A stretch of 64,000 bases of DNA, taken from the NCBI RefSeq assembly GCF_002803065.1, contig NZ_NNBL01000030.1, positions 1 to 64,000 of the forward strand. Reading direction: 5' to 3'. The stretch is from Streptomyces sp. CB01635 (GTDB lineage Bacteria > Actinomycetota > Actinomycetes > Streptomycetales > Streptomycetaceae). Below are positions 43,695 to 52,440 of this stretch, piece after piece; position 1 is the first letter of the stretch; each line of letters starts with the position of its first letter. Below the pieces are notes generated by a model, which did no database searches, had not been told where the DNA came from, and worked only from the letters and a program-made list of their open reading frames with translations. The translations under genes were made by a program, and so were the position numbers.

Positions 43695-43708
43695 TTACAA
43701 CGATGTCA
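43695..43708. promoter_or_regulatory. Possible LacI-type operator, GxGYxYP side
   Basis: TTACAACGATGTCA (T-x-ACA-x-CG-x-TGT-x-A) is the best copy of the motif and lies 26 bases before the GxGYxYP gene start. With the 43526 copy it occupies both ends of a 229-base divergent promoter region. Confidence 0.55.
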
Positions 43709-43733
43709 GGCTTTCGAGGAGCAGTGATCGTCG

Positions 43734-45743
43734 ATGGTGTCACGAAGAAATCTCCTGCAGGCGGGCGGCGCGGTCCTGGCAGCCGGAAGCCTCGGGATCT
43801 CCCTGCCGCAACAGGCAGGGGCTGCCGAGCGCGGCTCCGCGGCCCGCCTTCTGCCGTCCTTCGGCCGGGCCGCCCGGCTCGACGTCGCCGACGTCAGCAA
43901 GTTGAACGGCAACGACCAACTGCTGCTGACGACCCTTCAGGGAGTCGTCAACCGGCGCAGTCCACGGCTCTACTTCAACTTCGACAGCGGCCAGGTCGAC
44001 CTGCGCTGGCTCGCCGGCACCGGCGCGAAGGCCACCCACCACGCCGACGCCCTGGACCTGGTCGGCCGCTACCGCGACGAGGTGCGCGGCGCCGTCCTCA
44101 TCGACCCCGACGTGCCCGACTCGGTCAACGTCGCCACCACGCTCGCCGGGCTCCACGGCGCCGTCGCCGCCACCGCCGAACAGGCGAAGGCCCACGGCCT
44201 GAAGACCGTCACCGACCTGCGCGGCCGCTTCGACGCCGACGACGTCCTGGCCACCTACCGCTGGCAGCTCGACCACCTCTTCCCGCACTGCAGCCACGCC
44301 CTGCTGGCCGGCCTGCCACCGAGCCGGACCGTCGGCGTGGACGGGGTCAAGTGGCGCGAGGTCGCACGGGAGACCGAGCGGATCCGCGACATCTCCAACC
44401 GCAAGGTGCGCACACTCGACCTCAGCCCGGAACTCGGTGGCGACAACGATGTCTACCTCCGGTTCCAGGACTCCTTCGGGGACGACGGCTGGGGTGCGTC
44501 GGTCGCCTCGGTCACCGTGAAGGCGGACGGCAAGGACATCGCCTCGTTCACGCCGGGCACCGACGCCGAGAAGCCGTACCTGTTCGACGGCCTCAACTCC
44601 TCCATCGGTGACAAGTCGAACCGGTTCAGCGATGGCGGCGGCTACTTCGTCTACCACTTCACCGCGCCCGCCGGTGCCAAGGAACTGACGGTCGACGTCG
44701 ACCTGTGGAACCAGTACCTGGTCACCACCACCAACACCGCGCCCACCCGCGTCGAGCCCTTCCCGTACTTCCGGGACTACGTGGTGGCGAGCAAGGCCAT
44801 GGTGCTGTGGCTGCCTCCGTCGGGCGACACCGGCAAGCTCCTCGACGAGACCTTCAGCAAGGCGAAGCCGACCACCCCGTACACCGGCTGGTTCTCCAAC
44901 GACGTGGCCGGCGAGTGGGGCGGCGTCGACCGCGCCTCGCAGCACGGCATCCAGGTCGTGCCCGCCGACTTCTACATGAACGGCACCGTGCACGCCGGCA
45001 CCCCGGCGAAGATCTCCGACCGGGTACGGCCCCGCCCGAAGGCCGAGCTCCACAACCGCGTGTACGTGACGCTGACGGTCGGCGAGGGCGACAACGTCCA
45101 GTACTGCCAGCGCCGGATGCGGGACATCTGGGACGACCCGAAGCGCGGCACCGTCCCCGTCAACTGGACGGTGAGCCCGCTGCTCGCCGACATCGGACCG
45201 GCGCTCCTCGCGTACTACCAGCGGACCGCGACCGCCAACGACCTGCTCATCTCCGGTCCGTCCGGGGCGGGTTACACCTACCCCGGGTCCTGGCCCGAGG
45301 AGGCGCTGGACGCGTACACGGCGCTCAGCGGCCGTTTCCTGCGCCGCACCGGCATGGATCTGGCCTACGCCTACAACCCCCGCAACACCGCGGGCGACGG
45401 CTGGGTCCCGTTCGACGAGCGGATCATGGCGTCCTACCGCAAGAACACTCCGGTGCGTGGGATCATCCAGTCCTGGGAGACCGGTGACCTGCAGGTACGG
45501 CCGGCCGGGATCCCCGTGATCGGCAACTTCTACCCGCAGGGGAAGGGCAAGGAGTTCCGCGACGCGCTTCTCCGGCACATCGAGGGGCGGGACACGTCGA
45601 AGCCGATGTTCATTGCCGCCGCGATCAACGCCTGGGACTGGACCCCGAGCGACATCGCGGACCTCGCCGCACTGCTGGAGGACCCCTTCGAGGTCGTCCG
45701 CGGTGACGCGTTCTTCTCACTGATGGACCGCAGCACCGTGTGA
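43734..45743 (+). CDS. Exported GxGYxYP-family protein, putative glycoside hydrolase
   Basis: The 669-residue product starts with a twin-arginine signal (VSRRNLLQAGGAVLAAGSLG, cleavage near QAGAAE). The family signature appears as GPSGAGYTYPGSWP around residue 510. Other conserved-looking parts are LTTLQGVVNRRSPRLYFNFD near the N-terminus, an inserted beta-sandwich (DVYLRFQDSFGDDGWGASVA, about residues 235-340) and GEGDNVQYCQRRMRDIWDDP. The family is classed as putative glycoside hydrolases found beside sugar-use genes; no activity is established to my knowledge. ATG 43734 is the start used; AGGAG lies 12 bases upstream. It is divergent from the mannoside operon and shares its operator motif, so it may release the sugar that the importer takes up. 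Confidence 0.8.
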   Translation: MVSRRNLLQAGGAVLAAGSLGISLPQQAGAAERGSAARLLPSFGRAARLDVADVSKLNGNDQLLLTTLQGVVNRRSPRLYFNFDSGQVDLRWLAGTGAKATHHADALDLVGRYRDEVRGAVLIDPDVPDSVNVATTLAGLHGAVAATAEQAKAHGLKTVTDLRGRFDADDVLATYRWQLDHLFPHCSHALLAGLPPSRTVGVDGVKWREVARETERIRDISNRKVRTLDLSPELGGDNDVYLRFQDSFGDDGWGASVASVTVKADGKDIASFTPGTDAEKPYLFDGLNSSIGDKSNRFSDGGGYFVYHFTAPAGAKELTVDVDLWNQYLVTTTNTAPTRVEPFPYFRDYVVASKAMVLWLPPSGDTGKLLDETFSKAKPTTPYTGWFSNDVAGEWGGVDRASQHGIQVVPADFYMNGTVHAGTPAKISDRVRPRPKAELHNRVYVTLTVGEGDNVQYCQRRMRDIWDDPKRGTVPVNWTVSPLLADIGPALLAYYQRTATANDLLISGPSGAGYTYPGSWPEEALDAYTALSGRFLRRTGMDLAYAYNPRNTAGDGWVPFDERIMASYRKNTPVRGIIQSWETGDLQVRPAGIPVIGNFYPQGKGKEFRDALLRHIEGRDTSKPMFIAAAINAWDWTPSDIADLAALLEDPFEVVRGDAFFSLMDRSTV

Positions 45744-45775
45744 GGGCTGCTCTCGCATCGCCCGTCCTTCTCACG

Positions 45776-45810
45776 ACGCCGCCCGCGCAGCACTCGGGCG
45801 CGGGCGGCGT
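45776..45810. terminator. Hairpin terminator after the GxGYxYP gene
   Basis: A perfect 13-bp stem (arms ACGCCGCCCGCGC and GCGCGGGCGGCGT) with a nine-base loop lies 32 bases beyond the stop codon. There is no T-run. Confidence 0.65.
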
Positions 45811-46282
45811 GGGGCGGTGGAGGGGCGTCGGGCAGTGGGTCGTTGTTTCCGGAGGCCAGTTCACGGCTGCGGTCTCGGGCGGCCTCCAGGGCGGTGCGGA
45901 CTCCGGCTGCGAGGCGCCCTGGCCGCGGAACCCCTCGCCGTTCTGTTCGCGAGCAGCCGCACCGCCATGCATCGCACGCTCTTGAAGAACAGGCGGTTGC
46001 TCAAGCCGCGCGCATCGTCATCCCGCCCGCGACGACCCCACCCGTCGCCCTCGCGGCCGTCCAGGCTCGGGTCCACGACCAAGCCTGCACCTCCATCAGC
46101 AGGATCCAGAAGAACAACAGGCCTCCTGTCAGCACCAAAAAATGCTGGCAGGAGGCCTGTTGCTGCCGCGAGACTGCAAGTTCTCCGGGAACTGTCGTGG
46201 GCTCTCACTGTCGTCCACTCCGCGCAGTGAGTGCTTCCCGGATCTCGACTTCAGGGCGGCGCGGCGTGAATCCGTAGAAGTG
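45811..46282. other. Gap with a long hairpin and no clear gene
   Basis: No frame in this 470-base gap has a ribosome-binding site or a known family. A minus-strand frame over 45861-46208 has several rare-codon interruptions and a compositionally biased product. The hairpin at 46115-46162 is the only sharp feature. Confidence 0.35.
46115..46162. terminator. Strong 20-bp hairpin with A-rich loop
   Basis: The arms CAACAGGCCTCCTGTCAGCA (46115-46134) and TGCTGGCAGGAGGCCTGTTG (46143-46162) pair at every position, with one G-T wobble. The loop is CCAAAAAA. It lies 120 bases beyond the stop of the minus-strand gene ending at 46283 and could terminate that transcript. Confidence 0.6.
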
Positions 46283-46810
46283 CTACAACAGCTTGCGGGC
46301 GACCGTCTCGCAGCACCCGAGCGGCACAGTGGCCTGGTAGAGGCCGCCGCCTTTCGCGTACTCGGCCGGCATGCCAAGCATCCCGGTGAGGCTGCCCAGC
46401 GGCTGGCTCTCGCCGCCTGCCTTCTGCTGCCGGTCGCCCAGGACGCGGTGCGCCTGGTCCAGGACGTCGGGCCAGGCCTCGGTCGCGATGCACATCGACG
46501 TGTCCACCCCGGTCAACGGCGTGAGCCACAGGTCGGCGTGCGACTGCAGAACCTCTTCGGTGGAGCGGAAGTCGAGCACGGCGCCGCAGGACAGCGTGAG
46601 CGGATCCTCGGCGTCGACCAGGGAGCCTGGCCAGCCGGGCAGGTCGTCGGCGTGTTTGGGGCAGAGGAACAGCAGCCAGCCCGGCGGGAAGCCGGGCGGC
46701 GCGGCCGGGCCGTGACGTACGGCAGTCGTCTTGGCTTCGCAGTGCAGTGGGCGGCGCAGCGAGGTGAGCGGCCGGTCGGCGCAGAGCTGCCCTTGGTTTC
46801 GGAGCTCCAC
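46283..46810 (-). CDS. Conserved-looking protein of unknown function, probably 5'-truncated
   Basis: This is a 175-residue frame with good codon bias. Segments include GFPPGWLLFLCPKHADDLPG, LSCGAVLDFRSTEEVLQSHA and GVDTSMCIATEAWPDVLDQA, ending PLGCCETVARKLL. A GTG at 46810 follows directly on a TGA in the same frame. The region above it is occupied by an IS701 tail on the other strand, so the original N-terminus may be lost. Cysteines in LCPKH, LSCG, SMCI and LGCCE could bind metal, but there is no recognisable motif. No family assigned. Confidence 0.5.
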   Translation of the reverse strand: MELRNQGQLCADRPLTSLRRPLHCEAKTTAVRHGPAAPPGFPPGWLLFLCPKHADDLPGWPGSLVDAEDPLTLSCGAVLDFRSTEEVLQSHADLWLTPLTGVDTSMCIATEAWPDVLDQAHRVLGDRQQKAGGESQPLGSLTGMLGMPAEYAKGGGLYQATVPLGCCETVARKLL

Positions 46811-46859
46811 TCAGTCGTTGTAGTTGAGCCGCTGGCGGGTCCAGAGAGTGGCCGTCGTC

Positions 46860-47060
46860 CGCGCGGACGAACACGGCCGCAGCGCCGCACTGGACGGCCT
46901 CATACCGCTGACCTGCAACGAGATCCAGCGCCTGTTCATCACGCTCGTCGTCCGACCAGCCCTCGGCGCCGCCCATCGGCTCGGTTGGTCGGACTGGCGA
47001 CGCCGCCACAAGGCCCGATCCCGGGCCGGCCACCACCGGCTCCGAGCCGTTCCGGCATGA
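46860..47060 (+). mobile_element. IS701-type transposase C-terminal remnant
   Basis: The frame reads ALDGLIPLTCNEIQRLFITL, then GAAHRLGWSDWRRRHKARSR and AGHHRLRAVPA before the stop. LIPLTCNEIxRLF and W(S)xWRRRHxARxxxxHYRR are the hallmark end of Streptomyces IS701-family transposases. Only this tail remains. Confidence 0.7.
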
Positions 47061-47138
47061 AGGCCACGTTCTGCGGCAAGGACGGGCGCAGGTGCGGCGG
47101 GGTTGGCAGTGACGGCAGCTGATCCTAGGCTCGGCAGC

Positions 47139-47818
47139 CATGGCGGTTCTGATCACGGTGTGGGGAGCATCTCCCGGAGTGGGCAAGTCGACGCTATGTG
47201 CTGGACTGTCGCAGTGGCTGGCCGAATGCGGGGCTGCAGGTGGACCACTTCCGTGAGGAGGAGATCTTGACCCGGCCGCAGTTCGCTGCGGTGGCTGAGG
47301 ATTTCAAGGCGGCAGGCACGGTCGAGCTGGGGACGTTGATCTCGGCCACTGCGCAGTTCGTTGATTCGGTTCTGGCGAGTGGTGATGATGTGGTGATCGC
47401 GGACGCACTGGTGCCGTTCGTGCCCTCACTGCTGGCCATGGGGCACGGCGAAGACACGATCGGCGCGTTCATGGCTGACCTCACAGAGGTGCTCGTGCCA
47501 GTCTGCCCGGTCATGATCTTTCTCGATGGGAATGCCAAGACCGCACTATCCCGAGCTGCGAGGAGAGAAGGAGCGCAGTGGCTGGAATGGTACGTCGGAA
47601 AACTCGCCGCCTACGAGGTGAGCCCTCCAGTGGCTGACGTCGCGTCGGCGGTGAAGTACCTGCTGCGCGAGCGTGCGGTGACACTCGGCGCAGTCGGCCG
47701 GAAGGACTGGGGTCTTGTTGTGATCGAACGAGCCGATGAACTGCCCCCGGATGAGGTACTGAGGGTCGCGCAGCGGAGCCTGAGGCCGTGGCTGGGCAGG
47801 ACCATCACACCCGGATAG
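47139..47818 (+). pseudogene. P-loop nucleotide kinase-like protein, frameshifted
   Basis: ATG 47139 opens with MAVLITVWGASPGVGKSTLC, a clear Walker A motif at residues 10-17. At a run of four Gs (47230-47233) the frame is lost; dropping one G joins AEC to GLQVDHFREEEILTRPQFAA. The remainder then reads to 47818 (DSVLASGDDVVIADALVPFV, VCPVMIFLDGNAKTALSRAA, DWGLVVIERADELPPDEVLR). The repaired product has about 225 residues and looks like a small-molecule or nucleoside kinase; which substrate is unclear. The homopolymer position makes either a sequencing error or a recent mutation possible. Confidence 0.65.
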
Positions 47819-47907
47819 GACAGGCCTGGCTATGCGGCTTGGCCACCTGACGCCACGACCGTAACGATCTACGGCTGCAGTACTGGTACTCCAGCCGGAC
47901 TTCTCCA

Positions 47908-48640
47908 TTACTGCTGGTCAACGGCTTGAGTGTGGGGAGTGTAGCGGGGTGGGGAAGGGTGCGGGACGGTCTTGGCGGACCGTCCCGCGAACGCGTGCCC
48001 ACGCCGCATGTAGTGACAGCGTCGGGCGCGTGCTTGGTGGCGGCGTCTCCAGTGCGACCAGCTCACTGCGTGCTCGCGCTGTGGAGGGCGGCGGTGGGGT
48101 TCAACTGCCAGCAGACGGCGGATTTCTGCCGGGGTGAGATCCACGAGGTCGGGTGTGTCGGCCGTATCACCCCCTTTTCGCGCTCCTGGACGGCCATCGC
48201 GGCAAGGAAGATGTGCGCGAGCATGACGAGTGTGATGTGCCGGTACCAACCGACGTAGCGGCGGACTTCGTACTGGTCCAGGCCGCAGTCGTTCTTCGCG
48301 CTCTGGAGGCACTCCTCGATCTTCCAGCGGCAGCCCGCGATGCGGGCCAGGTCGGCAACGGTGGCATCCAGCGGCGCACTGGCCAGGTAGTAGGCGATCT
48401 CGTCGGGTCTGGTGGTGCTGCGGCGGGCGAGCATCCAGCGTTGCCGGGTGGGTTCGTCGCCGTCGAACTCCCAGACGGCGGGCAGCCGGGCGGCGGCCCA
48501 GTCGTAGAGCCGCGGTCCCTTGGCTCCGTCGCCGCAGGACAGGCGTTGCCATGCCTCGGGTGGCGCCTGGCCGTTGAGGTGGTCGATGTGTGGGCCGTGA
48601 ACCTGCTGTGACTTGGGCACCGCGACGACGTAGGACAGGC
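47908..48640 (-). pseudogene. IS701-family transposase remnant
   Basis: On the minus strand one frame reads VPKSQQVHGPHIDHLNGQAP, AWQRLSCGDGAKGPRLYDWA, IAYYLASAPLDATVADLARI and CRWKIEECLQSAKNDCGLDQ, ending with HITLVMLAHIFLAAMAV. These are the central and C-terminal DDE parts of IS701 elements. The tail (DLTPAEIRRLLAVEP, then SHWRRRHQARARRCHYMRRG) is in another frame, so there is a shift near 48160. The N-terminal third is missing: the homology starts at a junction with a different gene near 48640. Confidence 0.75.
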
Positions 48641-48751
48641 CGGCGTCTTCCAGTCCACGATGAGTTGGAAACGAAAGAAGCGCGCATCCCAGGGGTCACC
48701 TGCTGGGGTCAAGATCAGCCCGAACCGGCCGTCGTCGGTTGAGATGCGCAT
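48641..48751 (-). pseudogene. N-terminal stub of an unidentified gene
   Basis: ATG 48751 is preceded by GGGAGG at eight bases. It starts MRISTDDGRFGLILTPAGDP and WDARFFRFQLIVDWK before the IS701 sequence takes over. The good ribosome-binding site and codon use suggest a real gene whose 3' part was replaced. I do not recognise it. Confidence 0.4.
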
Positions 48752-48754
48752 GCC

Positions 48755-48945
48755 TGTGACCTCCCGTGGTATTCCTCGGCTTCTGATGCTAGAAGCTGCC
48801 GAGCGGCGTCGCCGTAGCTGATGGCGGTCTTCTCGTCGATGCCGAAGACAAGCGCGAAGTGGAGCGGGCCGGCGCCGTGGGTGAGGCCTCTTCGAGCTGT
48901 CGGTCGACGCGGAGCCGTTCCAGGGTGGCGGTGAGGTTGCGACTG
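48755..48945 (-). pseudogene. Tyrosine-recombinase-associated C-terminal remnant
   Basis: Two overlapping frames give RNLTATLERLRVDRQLEEA and then THGAGPLHFALVFGIDEKTA with ISYGDAARQLLASEAEE. This resembles the tail that follows the catalytic domain in a group of Streptomyces site-specific recombinases (pattern DPLHLxxVFGxxxxTAxRYA). The catalytic residues are not present, and a frameshift lies between the two parts. Confidence 0.45.
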
Positions 48946-48951
48946 CCGTAC

Positions 48952-49215
48952 ATGGCCCTGACGAGTATGTTCACCCTGATACGGCTCCTGCCGATGGGCG
49001 ACCGCGACAAGGACGCCGAAATCCTGGCAGTGCGCCATCAACTGGCCGTTCTGCAGCGGCAGATCGACAAGCCGAAGCTCACCTGGCCCGACCGCGCGCT
49101 TCTCGCCGCGCTTCTGCACCACCTCCCCCGAGTACAACTTCATCGACTCCAGTTGATCGTCTCCCCCGACACGCTGCTGCGTTGGCACCGTGACCTGCTG
49201 CGCCGCCGCCACTGC
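48952..49215 (+). mobile_element. Integrase-core transposase N-terminal half (IS481/IS3-like)
   Basis: The frame reads MFTLIRLLPMGDRDKDAEIL, AVRHQLAVLQRQIDKPKLTW and RALLAALLHHLPRVQLHRLQ, then LIVSPDTLLRWHRDLLRRRH. This is the helix-turn-helix N-terminus of a common Streptomyces integrase-type transposase. The match ends at about 49215. A C-terminal half of the same type occurs at 27 kb. Confidence 0.7.
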
Positions 49216-49315
49216 GCGTGCCGAAAATTGCGTCCACCCAGGTCAACACCCATCGTGACCTCTTCGAGTCCGCACGGCATGATGATGATCACTCATACTC
49301 CTGCCCCCCGTGACG

Positions 49316-49380
49316 AATGCCTGCGCCACACTGCGGCCGCTCCCGACGAGTGACCGCGCCAAGGACGCCGAGACCCTCTC
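49316..49380 (+). repeat. Second scrap of the same transposase N-terminus
   Basis: RPLPTSDRAKDAETL repeats the RLLPMGDRDKDAEIL opening of the fragment at 48952, about 360 bases away on the same strand. It is too short to be anything but a partial duplication or a second element end. Confidence 0.45.
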
Positions 49381-49624
49381 GTACAGCACTCTCGCTCACG
49401 GCGTGGCAGTCGTTGGGGCGCTAGGCCGGCGTAGCCCCGGACCCGGACGACGCGCGGGCCGGGCGACAGATACCCGCCAATCTCCCGGCCCCCTCCCGCC
49501 ACAGGTCGAATCGGCCCCTAACTTCCCTGACACAGCGGCGAGTTGCAGCTACATTGCCGTTGCTCCACATCGCTCCCATCCCCCACGCCTGCACCCCCCG
49601 TCCTCATGGAAAGGGCCGCCAGCC

Positions 49625-50635
49625 GTGATCGATTCCGCTGTTCCGTCGCCCCGCCGAAGCCGTCCCAGACGCTTACGTATCGCCGCGGTCACCGCTGCCA
49701 TCGCCGCCGCCCTCACCCCGGGCCTCGGACTGACGGGCGCGGCTGACGCCCACGCGGCCCCCAGCTCCGTCGCTGTTGCTGCCGGCCCTTCGGCCCCCAC
49801 CGGCACGGATGTCACGTACGAACTGGACTCCTTCACTGCCACGATCACCTGGTCCGGCAATGCCCGGAAAAACGTTGCCGGTTACCGCGTCTTCCGCCGG
49901 CCGGCAGGCGAAGGGGCACCCCCTGCCGAAGTCATCAGCGGTGACGCACCACTGGCTGCGACCTCCTTCACGGATCACCCGCCCGCCGACGGCGCCACCT
50001 ACGCCTATTGGGTACGTGCCGTCGACCGGGCCGGCCATGAGTCGTCCGACAGCGCAGCCGTGTACGTGAGCACGGCCGACGCGACCGCGCCCGAAGCACC
50101 GACGAGTCTCACCGCGCAAGGCACGACCGCGGGGAACACCCTGCGGTGGACAGCTCCCCCGGGCGACTGGGACCACTTCGAGATCTCGTCGGATCCCGAT
50201 ACACGGCCGTACCCGGACGAGGGGGCCACCACCACGTCCTTTACGGCCCACACGGACCTGTCGGCCCCCACGGGCGTCTCCGTCTCGTACCGCGTCCGGG
50301 CCGTCGACGCCGCGGGGAACGCCTCCGCGTACACCGAAACCGTGACCGTGACCCGGCCCGAGCCGGTCGGCCCCACGCCCGCCTTGGTCGAAAGCCAGGT
50401 CATCGACGGCGCCGCCCACCTCTGGTGGGACGTCAACTCGGAAATGACGAACTACTACCACGTCTACCGCCGCAGCCCCGGCGAGCAGGCCTGGACCCTC
50501 GTCGGCACCCCCTACGCCTCCTCCGGCTCCTGGGTCGACCCCCAGCCCCTGTTCGGATACACGAACTACTACATCGTCAACGTCGACGACGCGGGCAGAG
50601 AGTCGGCACCCGCCAGAACCAGCGTTCAACCGTAG
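49625..50635 (+). CDS. Secreted fibronectin type III repeat protein
   Basis: GTG 49625 opens a 336-residue protein with an Arg-rich start and signal peptide (RRLRIAAVTAAIAAALTPGL, then GLTGAADAHA). Three fibronectin type III-like domains follow: TYELDSFTATITWSGN...GYRVFRR, SLTAQGTTAGNTLRWTAPPG and VIDGAAHLWWDV...YYHVYRR, each closing with a YWVRAVD, YRVRAVD or YYIVNVDDAG-type strand. No enzymatic domain is attached, so it may be a surface adhesin or a spacer protein. It lies between transposon scraps and a broken phosphatase gene with no operon partner. Family calls rest on the repeat pattern. Confidence 0.8.
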   Translation: MIDSAVPSPRRSRPRRLRIAAVTAAIAAALTPGLGLTGAADAHAAPSSVAVAAGPSAPTGTDVTYELDSFTATITWSGNARKNVAGYRVFRRPAGEGAPPAEVISGDAPLAATSFTDHPPADGATYAYWVRAVDRAGHESSDSAAVYVSTADATAPEAPTSLTAQGTTAGNTLRWTAPPGDWDHFEISSDPDTRPYPDEGATTTSFTAHTDLSAPTGVSVSYRVRAVDAAGNASAYTETVTVTRPEPVGPTPALVESQVIDGAAHLWWDVNSEMTNYYHVYRRSPGEQAWTLVGTPYASSGSWVDPQPLFGYTNYYIVNVDDAGRESAPARTSVQP

Positions 50636-50744
50636 ACATGGCCGAGGCGGGGCTGACATAACGTCATAACGTCAGCCCCAAACCTTGTGTGAACGGACCG
50701 CTGGTTACTTCGGGCCGGGCATGATCGTCGGTTGTGGCTCTGCG

Positions 50745-50985
50745 ACTGCTCTACCCGGTGACCGAATACTGCTCTACTCAGACGGCGTCGTGGAGTCACG
50801 CGACGAGGCAGGCGAAGAGCGGCCTGGAGCGCTTCACCGACTACATCATCCGGTCGACCGCAGCGGGGCAGAGCGCCCCAGAAGTGCTGCGCCTGCTCAT
50901 CCATGCCGTCCTCGAGCATCGGCACAACGAACTCAGCGACGACGCCACGATCTTGATGTTCGAGTGGCAGCCCCCTGATCCGTGA
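50745..50985 (+). pseudogene. PP2C/SpoIIE-type phosphatase C-terminal fragment
   Basis: One frame reads LPGDRILLYSDGVVESRDEA and, after a shift near 50820, GLERFTDYIIRSTAAGQSAP with LSDDATILMFEWQPP to the stop. The L(L/Y)-x-SDG-V-x-E and DDAT blocks are motifs of the SpoIIE-like phosphatases that act on anti-anti-sigma factors. The sensor and N-terminal phosphatase parts are missing. Confidence 0.6.
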
Positions 50986-51204
50986 CCGCAAGAGCCGGAG
51001 AGTGCAGCCGTGGCGCCGGTACTCCGAAGACGCAGGCGCTGACGTCGGTGGATGCCGCGCGCAGCTCAGTCTCCGGGAAGCAGCAGGCATGGCGCCGCAC
51101 ATCTGCAGCGCCAAACCCGCGCAGGCAGGGGCCTCAGGCCACGGGCTGCAGGCACTTGGTTGGCGCGGCGCCCCGCCTACCGGCGGATGCTTGGGTGGTT
51201 CTGT

Positions 51205-51601
51205 GGTGGCCAGCCGTCGGTGAATGAACCGTCCGAAGAGCAGCGGTCCGGTGATGCCTCCGGTGGCCGTACCGACGGCGAAGAACAGAGAGATGGACAG
51301 TGCGCGAGTCTCCATGGGGACCACCTCGCTGCCTGTTAGATACGCCGAACTCGCTCCTGCCGAGGCCACGAAGAAGGTCACCGACACCAGCAGGTAGAAG
51401 GTCCATGCGGTCAGGGCGATGCCGCCACCCGGCTCGGTCATCCGGGAGGCGATGGCGCCGACGATCGTGACTTCGAGTCCGTCGAGGATCCACACGGTGT
51501 CGAGGCCGATCACGAAGCGCTGGGAACCGTGTCCAGGGCAGCCGGTCGAGACGGGCGGGCATGCGGGTGGTGACGGTGCCTGTTTCCGTGGTTGCGGTCA
51601 T
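51205..51601 (-). pseudogene. MFS transporter with large internal deletion
   Basis: ATG 51601 starts MTATTETGTVTTRMPARLDR as in a Streptomyces sugar/metabolite:proton MFS protein. A second frame gives VIGLDTVWILDGLEVTIVGA and IASRMTEPGGGIALT, the first helix. It then jumps straight to the last helices, VTFFVASAGASSAYLTGSEV and GTATGGITGPLLFGRFIH. About 300 residues in between are gone, and the first part is frameshifted. The gene begins three bases after the oxidoreductase stop, so the two once formed an operon. Confidence 0.65.
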
Positions 51602-51604
51602 AGT

Positions 51605-52440
51605 TCACATCTCCATCGCCGAGTCGGTGGCGGTATGGCCGAGGGGTTCGTGGACGAGATGGACGGCCATCGCCCCCCGCCGACCGCAGAGGCGACCCAC
51701 TTCCAGGAGCCGCTGCGGACGTCGCCCGCCGCGAAGACCCCGGGCAGTCCGGTCTCGAGGGACATGCAGTTCCGGCCCTGGCCCTGCCAGAGGGCGCGGA
51801 TCGTACGGGCCTGGGTGTCGGCGCCGGTGAGGACGAAGCCGCGCTGGTCGAGTGAGAGTTTGCCGGAAAGCCAGGCGGTACAGGGCTGGGCGCCGATGAA
51901 GACGAACAAGGCACGGGCCTCCAGTTCGCGGCGCTCACCGGTGTGTTTGTCCTCCACGACGAGCGACCGCAGGACTTGCCCGCCGGTCACCTCGCGCACT
52001 TCGGTGTGCGGCAATACCGTCACGCGAGGATGGCGTTCGATCTGATCGACGAGATAGCGCGACATCCCCGCACCCGGATCCTTGGCACGGGCGAGCAATT
52101 ACACTCGGGGCACACGCTTCGCGAGGAAGAGCACGGCCTGTCCTGCGGAGTTGCCGCCTTCGACCACGGCGACCGGTGCTTCGTGGCACTGCTGCGCCTC
52201 GTAGGAGGTCGCCGCGTAATAGACGCTTGGCCCCTCCAGCCGGTCGATACCGGGGACGTCGAGTCTGCGGTACCGGGCGCCTGTCGCCAGGACGACGGTC
52301 CGTCCGGTGATCTCGGTGCCGTCGGCGAATGTGACGGCATAATGGTCGTCGCACTCCCGACCTGCCGAGCCGGGCGGAGCACAACCCGGTCCGCACCGAG
52401 GCCGACCCTGAGCACAAGGTCGCACTGTCTCACGGCTGCC
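51605..52440 (-). pseudogene. FAD-dependent oxidoreductase (thioredoxin-reductase-like), broken
   Basis: Readable parts are YAVTFADGTEITGRTVVLAT, GIDRLEGPSVYYAATSYEAQ and VAVVEGGNSAGQAVLFLAKR; in a second frame YLVDQIERHPRVTVLPHTEV, ARALFVFIGAQPCTAWLSGK and GLPGVFAAGDVRSGS; and a third frame ends MAVHLVHEPLG. They match the two-nucleotide-binding fold of TrxR-like proteins, including the GxxxAGD site. Shifts lie near 52105 and 51690, and the N-terminal FAD motif (GxGxxG) is not found. In relatives this protein lies in stress-response clusters with Hsp20, acetate kinase and similar genes, as here. Confidence 0.65.
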
